Positions 24,997 to 33,962 of a stretch of 34,632 nt of DNA are shown here, in pieces. The position numbers and the translations under genes were made by a program. Positions within the stretch are counted from its first letter, which is position 1. The number at the start of each line of letters is the position of its first letter. Below the pieces are notes generated by a model. The model worked only from the letters and a program-made list of their open reading frames with translations. It was not told the origin of the DNA and made no database searches. The stretch comes from Desulfobulbaceae bacterium (GTDB lineage: Bacteria > Desulfobacterota > Desulfobulbia > Desulfobulbales > Desulfocapsaceae): positions 1 through 34,632 of the forward strand of contig JAFLKM010000010.1 in NCBI GenBank assembly GCA_019163335.1, in the 5' to 3' direction.

Positions 24997-25194
24997 CCCA
25001 CATGTACGCCGGCACCAGGTTCTCAAAAGTCCGCCGACGCCATAAACCTGTTCGACCAAAATGGTGTTTCCCGTGAGAGGGCAGGCCCGCCGGCCGACTC
25101 TCGCGCGGGAACCCCTAGCGTTCTCAATATTATTCACAGTTCAGTCGCTTTTCCCGGAATGAATAATCCATTCTTCGTAGTATAAGGACTGCAT

Positions 25195-26349
25195 ATGCTC
25201 ACAAATTCCCCTAAAAAAAAGCTGCATGGCGTTCTCATTGGCGGCTCCGGCCTCATCGGCGGCACCATTGACAACTATTTCAAGAATACAACCCCGGACT
25301 CCATAACGCTCCGAGCCCCCAGCAGCAAGAAACTCTCTATCAGAAGCTGCAGCGATATCCGTGATTACCTTAAACGGCATCGTCCTGACTTTATTATCAA
25401 CACCGCCATAGCCAATATTGGCTCCGAGTGCCTGCTGGCCTTTGAGGTCAACTATCTTGGCGCCCTCAACATTGCCCGTGCCGCCGCCGCCCTTAAGATT
25501 CCCTACATCCATTTCAGCTCCGCCGCCTGCCTGCCCTATGGCGAAGACCTGACGGAAGAGGATCATTTGCCCCTCACCTCCACTCTGAGCAACTATGCAA
25601 AGTCAAAGTTGATGGCCGAGATGACCCTCCGTCACATGCACGAGACGGTGGGCCTTGATTACACCAGCATTCGCCTGTCCGTGGTATACGGGGAGCACGA
25701 CCATAAAATCCAGGGGTTTCACCGCCTGTTTTTTTCCATTGCCGATGAAACGATGCCGGCCCTTTTCACCAAAAGAAACGTCCTCCACTCTTATACCAAT
25801 GCCAATAAGCTCCCCTATTTTATCCACCATCTCCTCCTGAACCGAGAGGAGTTCTCCGGCCAGACGTATCACTTTGTGGACAAAGAGCCTGTGGAACTGG
25901 CAAACCTGATTCTCACCATCAAGTCCTACCTCGAAGTCAAGACCCCACGGGAGGTCTACATCCCTTATCCGGCGGCCACCATGGGGACGAAATCCATGAA
26001 CTCTCTTTTCAAGCTCCTCGCAAAGTGTGGCGTCCGGGCGACTCTTCCCCCCGAGCTTATGTTTCTCGAGAGTTTTTACAAGACCCAGACCCTGTCATCC
26101 CACAAACTGGCTCAATCCAGCTTCAAGGATCCCATGCCCAATGAGACCGTCTATGCCAGACTGCCGGCTCTGGTTATCTATTATTTAACCCGTTGGAGCC
26201 AGCAAAACCTCATCTCCACCTTCAACGATGCGATGTTCAAAGACAGCCCCGCCGACGTCGGCTTCAAATTTGAACCTCGGACCTTGCTGGAGAGTATTCA
26301 TAATGACTCCATCAACCCTTTCGTTGATCTTTGCGACCTCCCGCAATGA
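25195..26349 (+). CDS. NAD-dependent epimerase/dehydratase (extended SDR) protein
   Basis: This 384-residue extended short-chain dehydrogenase/reductase has the Rossmann motif GGSGLIGG near residue 16, a conserved NTA segment and the catalytic Ser region HFSSAACLPYG. The YAKSK motif supplies the active-site Tyr and Lys, followed by SIRLSVVYGEHD. These resemble RmlD-like sugar-nucleotide reductases or epimerases, but the ~90-residue C-terminal extension is not one I recognise. Substrate is therefore unknown. It starts with an ATG having AAGGA 8 bases upstream. It overlaps plsC by four bases (ATGA), so the two are translationally coupled. A role in modifying a lipid or envelope glycan is a guess from this coupling. 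Confidence 0.85.
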   Translation: MLTNSPKKKLHGVLIGGSGLIGGTIDNYFKNTTPDSITLRAPSSKKLSIRSCSDIRDYLKRHRPDFIINTAIANIGSECLLAFEVNYLGALNIARAAAALKIPYIHFSSAACLPYGEDLTEEDHLPLTSTLSNYAKSKLMAEMTLRHMHETVGLDYTSIRLSVVYGEHDHKIQGFHRLFFSIADETMPALFTKRNVLHSYTNANKLPYFIHHLLLNREEFSGQTYHFVDKEPVELANLILTIKSYLEVKTPREVYIPYPAATMGTKSMNSLFKLLAKCGVRATLPPELMFLESFYKTQTLSSHKLAQSSFKDPMPNETVYARLPALVIYYLTRWSQQNLISTFNDAMFKDSPADVGFKFEPRTLLESIHNDSINPFVDLCDLPQ

Positions 26350-27092
26350 CCATTGCATCTTTTTTTCGGGGGGGAGTCGTTCTCCTTCTGGCTCCCTTTG
26401 TGACCATTTATTACAGCCTGGCAATTCTCATAGCCATCTTTCTCTTTCGGGTGGACGAAGACAAACTGCAAAGTATTCCGCGACAATGGGCCAGAGTTTT
26501 TTGCCGCATAGCCGGAGTGCGAGTCACCATCGAGGGGGCCGAGAAACTCCAGCCTGATACTGGATATATATACTGCGCCAATCATCTCAGCCAATTTGAC
26601 ATCTTCAGCTTTCAAGGCTACTTTCCCCACAACTTTCGCTGGCTGGCCAAAGAGGAACTGTTCAAAGTCCCATTTCTTGGCCGTGCCATGGCCAACGCCG
26701 GGGCCATCTCCATTAATCGCAGCCATGGCAGAGAGGCCCTGAAAAGCCTGCAAAGAGCAGCAGAGCGCATTAAAGCCGGCACCTCGGTTCTAATCTTTCC
26801 GGAAGGAACTAGATCGGCAGACGGGACACTTCACCCTTTCAAGGGAGGCGCCATGCTCATCGCCATCAAGGCCGGAGTCCCCATCGTTCCCGTCGCATTC
26901 TCAGGATCATATGCCATCCTGCCTAAAGGAACCTTCCTGACTCGCCCCGGATTAATCACCATCAAGGTCGGTGAGCCAATCCCCACGCCAGATCTTGCCG
27001 GCAGCAGAAACAAGCAAGAGCTCGCCCAGCTCGTTCATGCCAAAGTTGCTGAGCTCCTCAACCAGGGGCTCCAGGAGACATCCACGAACTAA
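26346..27092 (+). CDS. plsC: 1-acyl-sn-glycerol-3-phosphate acyltransferase
   Basis: This 248-residue membrane acyltransferase of the PlsC/AGPAT family transfers an acyl chain to lysophosphatidic acid, making phosphatidic acid. A hydrophobic N-terminus (residues ~5-35) is followed by the catalytic block NHLSQFD. Then come FRWLAKEELFKVPFLG, GAISINRS, the acceptor-binding FPEGTRS and a GGAMLIAIKAGVPIVPVAF segment. All four family blocks are present. The ATG at 26346 overlaps the epimerase stop by four bases; an earlier TTG at 26331 is less likely. A weak terminator-like hairpin follows downstream. Confidence 0.94.
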   Translation: MTIASFFRGGVVLLLAPFVTIYYSLAILIAIFLFRVDEDKLQSIPRQWARVFCRIAGVRVTIEGAEKLQPDTGYIYCANHLSQFDIFSFQGYFPHNFRWLAKEELFKVPFLGRAMANAGAISINRSHGREALKSLQRAAERIKAGTSVLIFPEGTRSADGTLHPFKGGAMLIAIKAGVPIVPVAFSGSYAILPKGTFLTRPGLITIKVGEPIPTPDLAGSRNKQELAQLVHAKVAELLNQGLQETSTN

Positions 27093-27437
27093 TTTTTTTA
27101 GCAGAACAGGTTAACAGGGCTCCTTGACGCGGCGGAGATGGCGCTCAACCTTGAGCAACTCTTTCTTTTTTCTCATTTTATCCATTTTTTTTTATAAACC
27201 AGCGTCTTTTTCCACCCATATTAACCTTCCCCCTCTTTTCAAAACTCTCTCAACATGGCATACTCGTTTTGCTCTTTTTTGAAAGCCTAAGTACATTTTT
27301 CCCTTGATTCCGCTACCATTCAAGTGTAAGCGTAGTGCAGAAAATAAAATAGCCTCAATAGTAATCAGTACGGAATATCTCCTTTCATTCTCTGCTATTA
27401 TTAAGCTTCTCGTTTCTTAAGAAAAAGGATCAATCCT
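27093..27437. other. Gene-free region between plsC and bamA
   Basis: This 345-base stretch is AT-rich with several T-runs. A short inverted repeat GCTCAA-CC-TTGAGC at 27143-27156 is followed by AACTCTTTCTTTTTT. It could act as a weak terminator for the epimerase-plsC transcript. The bamA promoter should lie between about 27230 and 27420. TTGATT at 27304 is a possible -35 but no matching -10 was convincing. Confidence 0.45.
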
Positions 27438-30134
27438 ATGAAATTTCCACAAAGCCTTGACCTGCCGGCCCGTCCATCCTTTTCTGTCTTTGCCGGAATC
27501 TCCCTGCTTTTTCTCCATCTCGTGCTCTCCGCCATACTGGTCACCCCAGCCATGGCCCTTGACCAAAACACCACCTTTCTGCCCGCCAAGGTTACTGGCC
27601 CTGGCAATACCGATGCCCTGACACTTCAGGCCGACAAAGATCTTACCGCTGCGTTGGCCACGCAAGGCTTTATCATGCTGGAACGTGCCCAGGCCAAACA
27701 GATGCTGAACTACACCGGCACCTGGCCCCCAGCTACCAAAGAGCTGCAAAACGTTGCCCGTACCACCGGCCAGGACTATGTCGCCGCAGGCAGTGTGACT
27801 GTCGTTGGAGATCAGGTGAACGTTGATTTCAAGGTGTACGATTTGCTTGAATCAGCCATTTCTCAGTCCTACTCCAGGCATAACGAACCGGTCACCAACC
27901 TGCCCTCCATCATGGAGGAAATCAGTAAAAATATTATTCGTTTCACGAATCGCGACCAGGTCATTGCCACCATCGGCCCGGAAGGAAATAAACGCATCGA
28001 TACCGGGGCCATCTCCCGTAAGATCCAGACCAAAGCAGGGGATATTTACACCCCTTCAAAAATTCGTAATGACCTCAAGGCCATCTATGCCATGGGATAT
28101 TTCGAAGAGGTGAATGTTCGGATAGAAGAGACCGGCAGCGGCAAAAAAATTGTTTTTCACGTCGAAGAAAAACCACTGATCACCAAAGTAGAGTATTCAG
28201 GACTGAAAGAGCTTGAAGAAACTGACGTGAAAGGAGCTGCCAATGTCAGCACCAACACCATCGTCAATCCTGCTGCCATCAACAAGAGCGGCGAAGCAAT
28301 CAAGGCCCTGTACAAATCCAAGGGCTTTTACGACACCCAGGTGACAAGTCAGATAAGTTATCCCGAACAAGACCAGGCTGTCGTTCGTTTTGTCATTGAA
28401 GAAGGGCCAAAAATCTACATCAAGGAAATTGCGTTTGTCGGCAACCAGACCTTCACCGGCAAGGAACTGGCAGATGTCATCAAGACCTCGGAGAAGGGCC
28501 TGCTGTCCTGGCTGACCGATTCCGGACTCCTGAAGACTGATCAATTAAGTCAGGATGCCGCCAGCATCGGCGCCTTCTATAACAATCACGGATTCCTCGA
28601 AGCCAAGGTAGGCGAGCCCCTGATCAGGCAGGAAGGTGAATGGCTTTATCTTACCTTTCCTGTGGAAGAAGGTCAGCGTTATATGGTTGGGACCATTGAT
28701 ATTAAAGGTGACCTGATCGTTGACAAGCAGGAGTTACGCAACCTTCTCACCGTTCAAAACGAAAAATTCATCAACCGCAAGGCATTACGCGACGATGTCC
28801 TCAAGATTACCGACTATTATGCTGAGCGAGGCTTTGCCTTCGCTGACGTGCGGCCTGACCTGGACAAATCCAAGACCGGGAACCGGGTTGATGTTGTCCT
28901 CAACATTAAAAAAGGAGATCTGGTGTACATTGACCGGATCACCATCACCGGCAACACCCGGACCCGCGACAATGTCATCCGTCGGGAAATAGAGGTACAG
29001 GAAGGCGGCCTCTTTGACTCCAAGGCCCTGCGAACCAGCAGTGAGCGACTCCAGCGGCTTGAGTTCTTTGAAGAGGTCAACATCCACCCCGAACCTTCCC
29101 TTGATCCTACCAAGATGAATGTGCTCGTGGATGTCAAGGAGAAGAACACCGGACAGTTCTCCGTGGGCATGGGCTACAGCTCCGTTGACAGCCTTATGTT
29201 CATGGCCGAGATCTCCGAGAACAACTTCCTTGGCCGTGGCGACCGGGTAGCCTTGGCGGGAAATGTGGGCGGCTCAAGTACCCAGTTCAACCTGAGCTAC
29301 ACCGACCCTCGCCTTCGTGACTCCAAACTCTCTTGGGGTGCGGATCTCTTTAATTTGTCCCGTGAATATGATGATTATGACAAGGATTCCACTGGCGGGG
29401 TTCTGCGTGTAGGCTATCCAGTCTGGGAGAAATGGAAGGTCTTCGGCGCTTACAGCTATGAAGACACCGAACTCTCTGAGGTCTCCCCCTATGCCTCTTC
29501 CATCATCCTGCGCTCCATGGACATTAATGTAACCAGCGCGACAAAAATTACCTTGCAGCGTGACACCAGGGACCGGATCACCTCACCAAGCAAAGGATCA
29601 CAGAATCAGGTCAGTGTCAAATATGCCGGTGGTCCCTTTGGCGGAGATTCCGAATTTACCAAAGTAGAAGCCTCGTCCGGCTGGTTTTTCCCCCTGCCAT
29701 GGACCACAGTCTTTCATGTCAAAGGTGCCGTTGGCCAGGCCTGGGAAAACGAAACCGACAAACTTCCCGTCTATGAGCGTTTTTATCTGGGCGGCATGAA
29801 CACCGTGCGCGGCTTTGAATTTGCCAAGCTCAGCCCAATTGATCCACTCACAGGAGACCGGATTGGCGGTGATAAAATGTGGTACAGCAATATTGAGTAT
29901 ATCTTTCCACTCCTCAAGGAAGCCGGACTTAACGGTGTTGTCTTCTTCGACTTGGGTAAAAACATGGACGACGATGAGGACTGGACCGTGTCAGATGTCA
30001 ACAAGGCCACGGGCCTGGAAGTACGCTGGGTTTCACCCATGGGCCCATTGCGCTTGGTCTGGGGCTATAATCTGGATCCGGAAGACGACGAAGACAGTGC
30101 CGTCTGGGACTTCTCCATCGGGAGTGGCTTCTAG
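27438..30134 (+). CDS. bamA: Outer membrane protein assembly factor BamA with N-terminal extra domain
   Basis: This 898-residue Omp85 protein inserts beta-barrel proteins into the outer membrane. A signal peptide ends at AMA near residue 40. Residues about 45-165 form an additional alpha/beta domain (LQADKDLTAALATQGFIMLERAQAKQML, DYVAAGSVTVVGDQVNVDFKVYD) that resembles the TolB N-terminal fold. Five POTRA repeats follow from about 175 to 560, each with a GYF or GF turn. The 16-strand barrel occupies the rest, with the conserved VRGFEF motif and a C-terminal aromatic end (IGSGF). The added domain makes it longer than the ~800 residues of E. coli BamA. The ATG at 27438 is preceded by AAAGGA. 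Instead of the usual skp/lpxD neighbours, mfd follows, with a strong terminator between. Confidence 0.95.
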   Translation: MKFPQSLDLPARPSFSVFAGISLLFLHLVLSAILVTPAMALDQNTTFLPAKVTGPGNTDALTLQADKDLTAALATQGFIMLERAQAKQMLNYTGTWPPATKELQNVARTTGQDYVAAGSVTVVGDQVNVDFKVYDLLESAISQSYSRHNEPVTNLPSIMEEISKNIIRFTNRDQVIATIGPEGNKRIDTGAISRKIQTKAGDIYTPSKIRNDLKAIYAMGYFEEVNVRIEETGSGKKIVFHVEEKPLITKVEYSGLKELEETDVKGAANVSTNTIVNPAAINKSGEAIKALYKSKGFYDTQVTSQISYPEQDQAVVRFVIEEGPKIYIKEIAFVGNQTFTGKELADVIKTSEKGLLSWLTDSGLLKTDQLSQDAASIGAFYNNHGFLEAKVGEPLIRQEGEWLYLTFPVEEGQRYMVGTIDIKGDLIVDKQELRNLLTVQNEKFINRKALRDDVLKITDYYAERGFAFADVRPDLDKSKTGNRVDVVLNIKKGDLVYIDRITITGNTRTRDNVIRREIEVQEGGLFDSKALRTSSERLQRLEFFEEVNIHPEPSLDPTKMNVLVDVKEKNTGQFSVGMGYSSVDSLMFMAEISENNFLGRGDRVALAGNVGGSSTQFNLSYTDPRLRDSKLSWGADLFNLSREYDDYDKDSTGGVLRVGYPVWEKWKVFGAYSYEDTELSEVSPYASSIILRSMDINVTSATKITLQRDTRDRITSPSKGSQNQVSVKYAGGPFGGDSEFTKVEASSGWFFPLPWTTVFHVKGAVGQAWENETDKLPVYERFYLGGMNTVRGFEFAKLSPIDPLTGDRIGGDKMWYSNIEYIFPLLKEAGLNGVVFFDLGKNMDDDEDWTVSDVNKATGLEVRWVSPMGPLRLVWGYNLDPEDDEDSAVWDFSIGSGF

Positions 30135-30184
30135 GCGCGGCCCTTCCTGCTTCCCTTTCAGAAGAATAACCTGATTTTTATTTT

Positions 30185-30218
30185 GCCGGCTGCACATGTG
30201 CAGCCGGCTCTTTTTTTT
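30185..30218 (+). terminator. Intrinsic terminator of bamA
   Basis: GCCGGCTGCACA at 30185-30196 and TGTGCAGCCGGC at 30197-30208 form a perfect 24-base palindrome, followed by TCTTTTTTTT at 30209-30218. This is a textbook intrinsic terminator 50 bases after the bamA stop. The T-tract runs directly into repeat family 1 copy C. Confidence 0.93.
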
Positions 30219-30297
30219 AGTGCCTTACAGATTATCGTCTTGTTTCTTTTAAGAAAGTAATCTGAAAAACACGTATCCCTTTCATCGGGGTCAGATC
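30216..30297 (+). repeat. Stem-loop repeat family 1, copy C
   Basis: It starts TTTAGTGCCTTACAGATTAT and ends TTCATCGGGGTCAGATC, closely matching copy A at both ends. The inner arms CAGATTA and TAATCTG pair, but the outer arms are degraded (AGTG with CACG). It lies between the bamA terminator and the mfd start, 8 bases before the mfd ATG, so it forms most of the mfd leader. Confidence 0.7.
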
Positions 30298-30305
30298 ACT
30301 TCAGC

Positions 30306-33300
30306 ATGTCAACCCAGCTTACAGAACTCCTTTCTCGTACCGCTCAACCCGGCACCAAACTCACGGTTTCTGAATTACGGGGGAGCAGTCCCGCCTTGCT
30401 TACCGGAATACTCGCCGGCACAAAAAACTGCTGCTGTATTGTCCCGGATGAATATCAAGTGGGCATCCTGGAAGAAGACCTGCGCCTCTTTACCAGCGGC
30501 CGCATTCTCACCTGTCCCGGCTACGAAATTCCGCCCTACACGCCCCTTTCCCCGGATCAACGAAGCACTTCCGCGCGCATATCCACCCTTTACCAGTTAC
30601 TGGAAACAGGCAGCCATTTTATCCTGATCGTCTCAGCAGAGACCTTGATGCGACGGATTATACCAAAAGAAATCCTCGCAAAATCCGCCGAACTGATCAT
30701 GGCCGGAGAGGACTATGCCCAGGACGAACTGATCTCCCGGCTGATTCACCTTGGCTATGAGTCGGTTTCCCTGGTCCAGTCGGTGGGAGATTTTTCGGTG
30801 CGAGGCGGGATCATTGATATCTACCCACCCCCCTTTATCCATACCCGGACAGCCCTGCAAGATGGCCCCATCCGCCTGGATTTTTTCGGCGATACGGTGG
30901 AATCTCTCCGCGCCTTTGACCCTGTCACCCAACGCTCACAACAGGATCTTCAGGAGGCCGTTCTGCTTCCGGTCACTGATATCCTTTTTCCTTCATCTGG
31001 CTCCGTCCTTCAAGGCACAATTGTCGACAAGATTTCTGAAAGCGCCGCTGCCCTGCACTGGGACAGCGACCAGACCGAACAACTCAAAGAGCAGCTGGAA
31101 CGCCAGCATCGTTTTCCCGGCATTGAGTCTTTTCTCCCACTTTTTTATCAGGATCTTCACCTGGAGCCCGCGACCTTACTGGACTATCTTCCTGCTGATA
31201 CCCAGCTTATTGTTATCGATCCCGAAACCGGACGCAAGGCAACCGAACTTGTCTACGAACGGGTACTAGCGAACTTCTCCATCGCCCGGGAGAAACTGAC
31301 CCCGGCTCTGTTGCCGGCCCAGCTGTTTCTCACCCCTGCCCTCATCGAGCAAAGGATGGCTGATTTTAGCCAACTTTTCTGCTCCGACTTCGGCAACAAG
31401 GGCAAGTCCACCATCTCCCTGACCACCACCAATCATCATCTGCTCAAGCAGGATATCGGGATGCAGCGGAAGAAGCGGGGGCTCCTTGGGCCCTTGAATG
31501 ATCAGATTCGTGCCTGGCAGGAACAGGACGGGCAGATCATTCTCTGCTGTAGATCCCATCGTCACGCCCGAAATCTGCAGGAGCTTCTGCAAAATCATCA
31601 CCATTCCGTCGAACTCCTGCCGGCTCCACTCAATCCTCTCCACCTAGCCCCTGAGAATCCGGCACATTCAATCTTCCTTTGTGCCCACTCCTTAAATGAA
31701 GGCTTCAGTCTCGTTGAAGAAAATGTTCATCTTCTCTCGGAGAGTGAACTGTTCGGGGAGATGCGTCTGGGCAATAAAAGTAGCAAGAAGGGCAAGAACA
31801 AACAACCTGGCGAACCGGTGCTGTTTGCCGAACTCAAAGACCAGGACGTCGTCGTGCACCGTGATCATGGCTTGGGTATCTACCACGGCCTTCTCACTCT
31901 CGAGATCAAAGGCGTCAAAAACGACTTCATGCTTATCGAGTATAAAGGCGGCGACAAGCTCTATCTGCCGGTGGACCGGCTCAACCTGATCAGCCGCTAC
32001 GAAGGCCTCTCCGATCGTGAGCCGAAGATTGATAAACTGGGTACCCAGTCCTGGCAAAGTGCCAAGGCCAAGGTTAAGGAAGAGGTGTGGAAGATCGCCC
32101 AGGAACTTCTCAACATCTATGCCCGACGGGAGATACGACAGGGGAGACGGTTTTCACCGCCCGGCGAGCTGTTTCATGAACTGGAAGAATCCTTTCCCTT
32201 TGATGAGACCGCAGGGCAAGATAAGGCCATCACCGAGACCATTGATGATCTCACTTCGGATCAGCCCATGGACCGACTTATCTGCGGCGATGTCGGCTAC
32301 GGCAAGACCGAGGTGGCGATCCGTGCCGCCTTCAAGGTGGTGGAAGATGGATGTCAGGTGGCCGTTCTAGTACCGACCACAGTGCTTTCCGAGCAGCATG
32401 TCAAAACCTTCAAGGAGCGGATGTCGGGTTTTCCAGTGACCATTGACTGTATCAACCGTTTTCGCAGCAGTGCCGACCAACGGCGGATCATCAAGGAGCT
32501 GGCCGAAGGCAGGATTGATATTATCATCGGCACCCATCGCCTGCTTTCAAAAGATGTGGTCTATCAGAACCTCGGCCTGCTGATTGTGGACGAAGAGCAT
32601 CGTTTCGGGGTCAGCCACAAGGAAAAGATCAAAAAGATCAAGGCCGAGGTGGACATTCTCACCCTCACCGCCACCCCCATTCCGCGAACGCTGGAGATGT
32701 CACTGCTGGGCATCCGCGATCTTTCCGTTATCTCAAGTCCGCCGGAGCACCGCCGTCCGGTCAAGACCTTTGTCGCCCGCTATGATGAACTGGTGATCAA
32801 GGAGGCGGTGAGTAAAGAAATGCGCCGCCAGGGACAGGTTTTCTTTGTCCATAACCGGGTGAAATCCATCCACCGCATGGCCGCAACCATTCAGGAACTG
32901 GTACCCGAGGCCCGTATTGGCGTGGCCCATGGCCAGATGGACGGCAAGGATCTCGAGTCCGTCATGGTGGCCTTTACCACCGGCAAGATTGATGTCCTGA
33001 TCTGCACCACCATCATCGAATCGGGGCTGGACATCCCATCCGCCAATACCATTATCATCAACCGGGCCGACACCCTGGGCCTGGCCGAGATCTACCAGCT
33101 GCGCGGTCGGGTGGGGAGATCCAGCACCCAATCCTATGCCTATCTGCTGGTCCCTTCCCTGGACAACCTCAGTCGTGATTCCAAAGACCGGCTCCAGGCC
33201 TTGATGGACTGTAATGAACTGGGCGGGGGATTCAAGCTTGCCATGAGTGACCTGCAGATCCGCGGCGGCGGCAATCTGCTCGGCGTCTCACAGAGTGGGC

Positions 33301-33962
33301 ATATTGCCGCCATCGGTTATGAACTCTACCTGGATCTGCTGCAAACAACCGTGGCCGAGCTGAAGACCAGGGCGGCCTGCGGCGACAGTCCGGATTGGGG
33401 AGTCACGGACGACCTTGATCCTGAAATCAACCTTCAAATCTCGGCCTATATTCCAGAATCCTACATCCCGGATATCAGCCAGCGCTATGTCGCCTACCGA
33501 CGGATTTCGGCCTTGTCCACAGCGGAGATGGCAGAGCACATCGACCTGAGCGATGAACTCATTGACCGCTATGGCCCACTTCCCGTGGAAACCACCAGTC
33601 TTTTACAGGTGGTCAGCCTGAAAAAAGAGATGGCTGCCTTAAAAATCAGTAAACTTGAGAAGGGCAAAGACTCCCTTGTTTTCTCCTTCCTCAAGAGCAC
33701 CCCCATTGAGCCGGTCATGCTGCTTGACTACCTCCAGAGCAAAACCGTTGCCCACAAGTTCAGCACCAACCGGCAGACGGCCAAAAAGAAGCAAGCCGCC
33801 TCAATCTGGGCTGCCGCAGAGATTCCCGTAGCCCGCCTTACCCCCGACGGCAGGCTGCTGATTCCGGTGCAAGTCACCTCGCCGGACGACCTCTTTATCG
33901 CAATCCGTAAGATTCTTGCGGACCTGACACAACTTATCCCAACACCTGTGGAGCAATCCTGA
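30306..33962 (+). CDS. mfd: Transcription-repair coupling factor Mfd
   Basis: This 1218-residue DNA translocase removes stalled RNA polymerase and recruits UvrA. The N-terminal UvrB-like region (about 1-350) includes PGYEIPPYTPLSPD and SVGDFSVRGGIIDIYPP. The RNA-polymerase-interacting domain (about 500-565) contains DVVVHRDHGLGIYHGL and KLYLPVDRLNLISRYEG. The motor has Walker A GDVGYGKTEVAIRAAF, DEEH in VDEEHRFGV, and TATPIPRTL. Helicase motif VI is in QLRGRVGRSSTQSYAYLL. The C-terminal TRCF domain follows, including ISAYIPESYIPDISQRYVAYR. All expected domains are intact. The ATG at 30306 has only a weak ribosome-binding site and lies 8 bases after repeat copy C. It overlaps the YrfG-like gene by one base (TGATG). 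Confidence 0.97.
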   Translation: MSTQLTELLSRTAQPGTKLTVSELRGSSPALLTGILAGTKNCCCIVPDEYQVGILEEDLRLFTSGRILTCPGYEIPPYTPLSPDQRSTSARISTLYQLLETGSHFILIVSAETLMRRIIPKEILAKSAELIMAGEDYAQDELISRLIHLGYESVSLVQSVGDFSVRGGIIDIYPPPFIHTRTALQDGPIRLDFFGDTVESLRAFDPVTQRSQQDLQEAVLLPVTDILFPSSGSVLQGTIVDKISESAAALHWDSDQTEQLKEQLERQHRFPGIESFLPLFYQDLHLEPATLLDYLPADTQLIVIDPETGRKATELVYERVLANFSIAREKLTPALLPAQLFLTPALIEQRMADFSQLFCSDFGNKGKSTISLTTTNHHLLKQDIGMQRKKRGLLGPLNDQIRAWQEQDGQIILCCRSHRHARNLQELLQNHHHSVELLPAPLNPLHLAPENPAHSIFLCAHSLNEGFSLVEENVHLLSESELFGEMRLGNKSSKKGKNKQPGEPVLFAELKDQDVVVHRDHGLGIYHGLLTLEIKGVKNDFMLIEYKGGDKLYLPVDRLNLISRYEGLSDREPKIDKLGTQSWQSAKAKVKEEVWKIAQELLNIYARREIRQGRRFSPPGELFHELEESFPFDETAGQDKAITETIDDLTSDQPMDRLICGDVGYGKTEVAIRAAFKVVEDGCQVAVLVPTTVLSEQHVKTFKERMSGFPVTIDCINRFRSSADQRRIIKELAEGRIDIIIGTHRLLSKDVVYQNLGLLIVDEEHRFGVSHKEKIKKIKAEVDILTLTATPIPRTLEMSLLGIRDLSVISSPPEHRRPVKTFVARYDELVIKEAVSKEMRRQGQVFFVHNRVKSIHRMAATIQELVPEARIGVAHGQMDGKDLESVMVAFTTGKIDVLICTTIIESGLDIPSANTIIINRADTLGLAEIYQLRGRVGRSSTQSYAYLLVPSLDNLSRDSKDRLQALMDCNELGGGFKLAMSDLQIRGGGNLLGVSQSGHIAAIGYELYLDLLQTTVAELKTRAACGDSPDWGVTDDLDPEINLQISAYIPESYIPDISQRYVAYRRISALSTAEMAEHIDLSDELIDRYGPLPVETTSLLQVVSLKKEMAALKISKLEKGKDSLVFSFLKSTPIEPVMLLDYLQSKTVAHKFSTNRQTAKKKQAASIWAAAEIPVARLTPDGRLLIPVQVTSPDDLFIAIRKILADLTQLIPTPVEQS

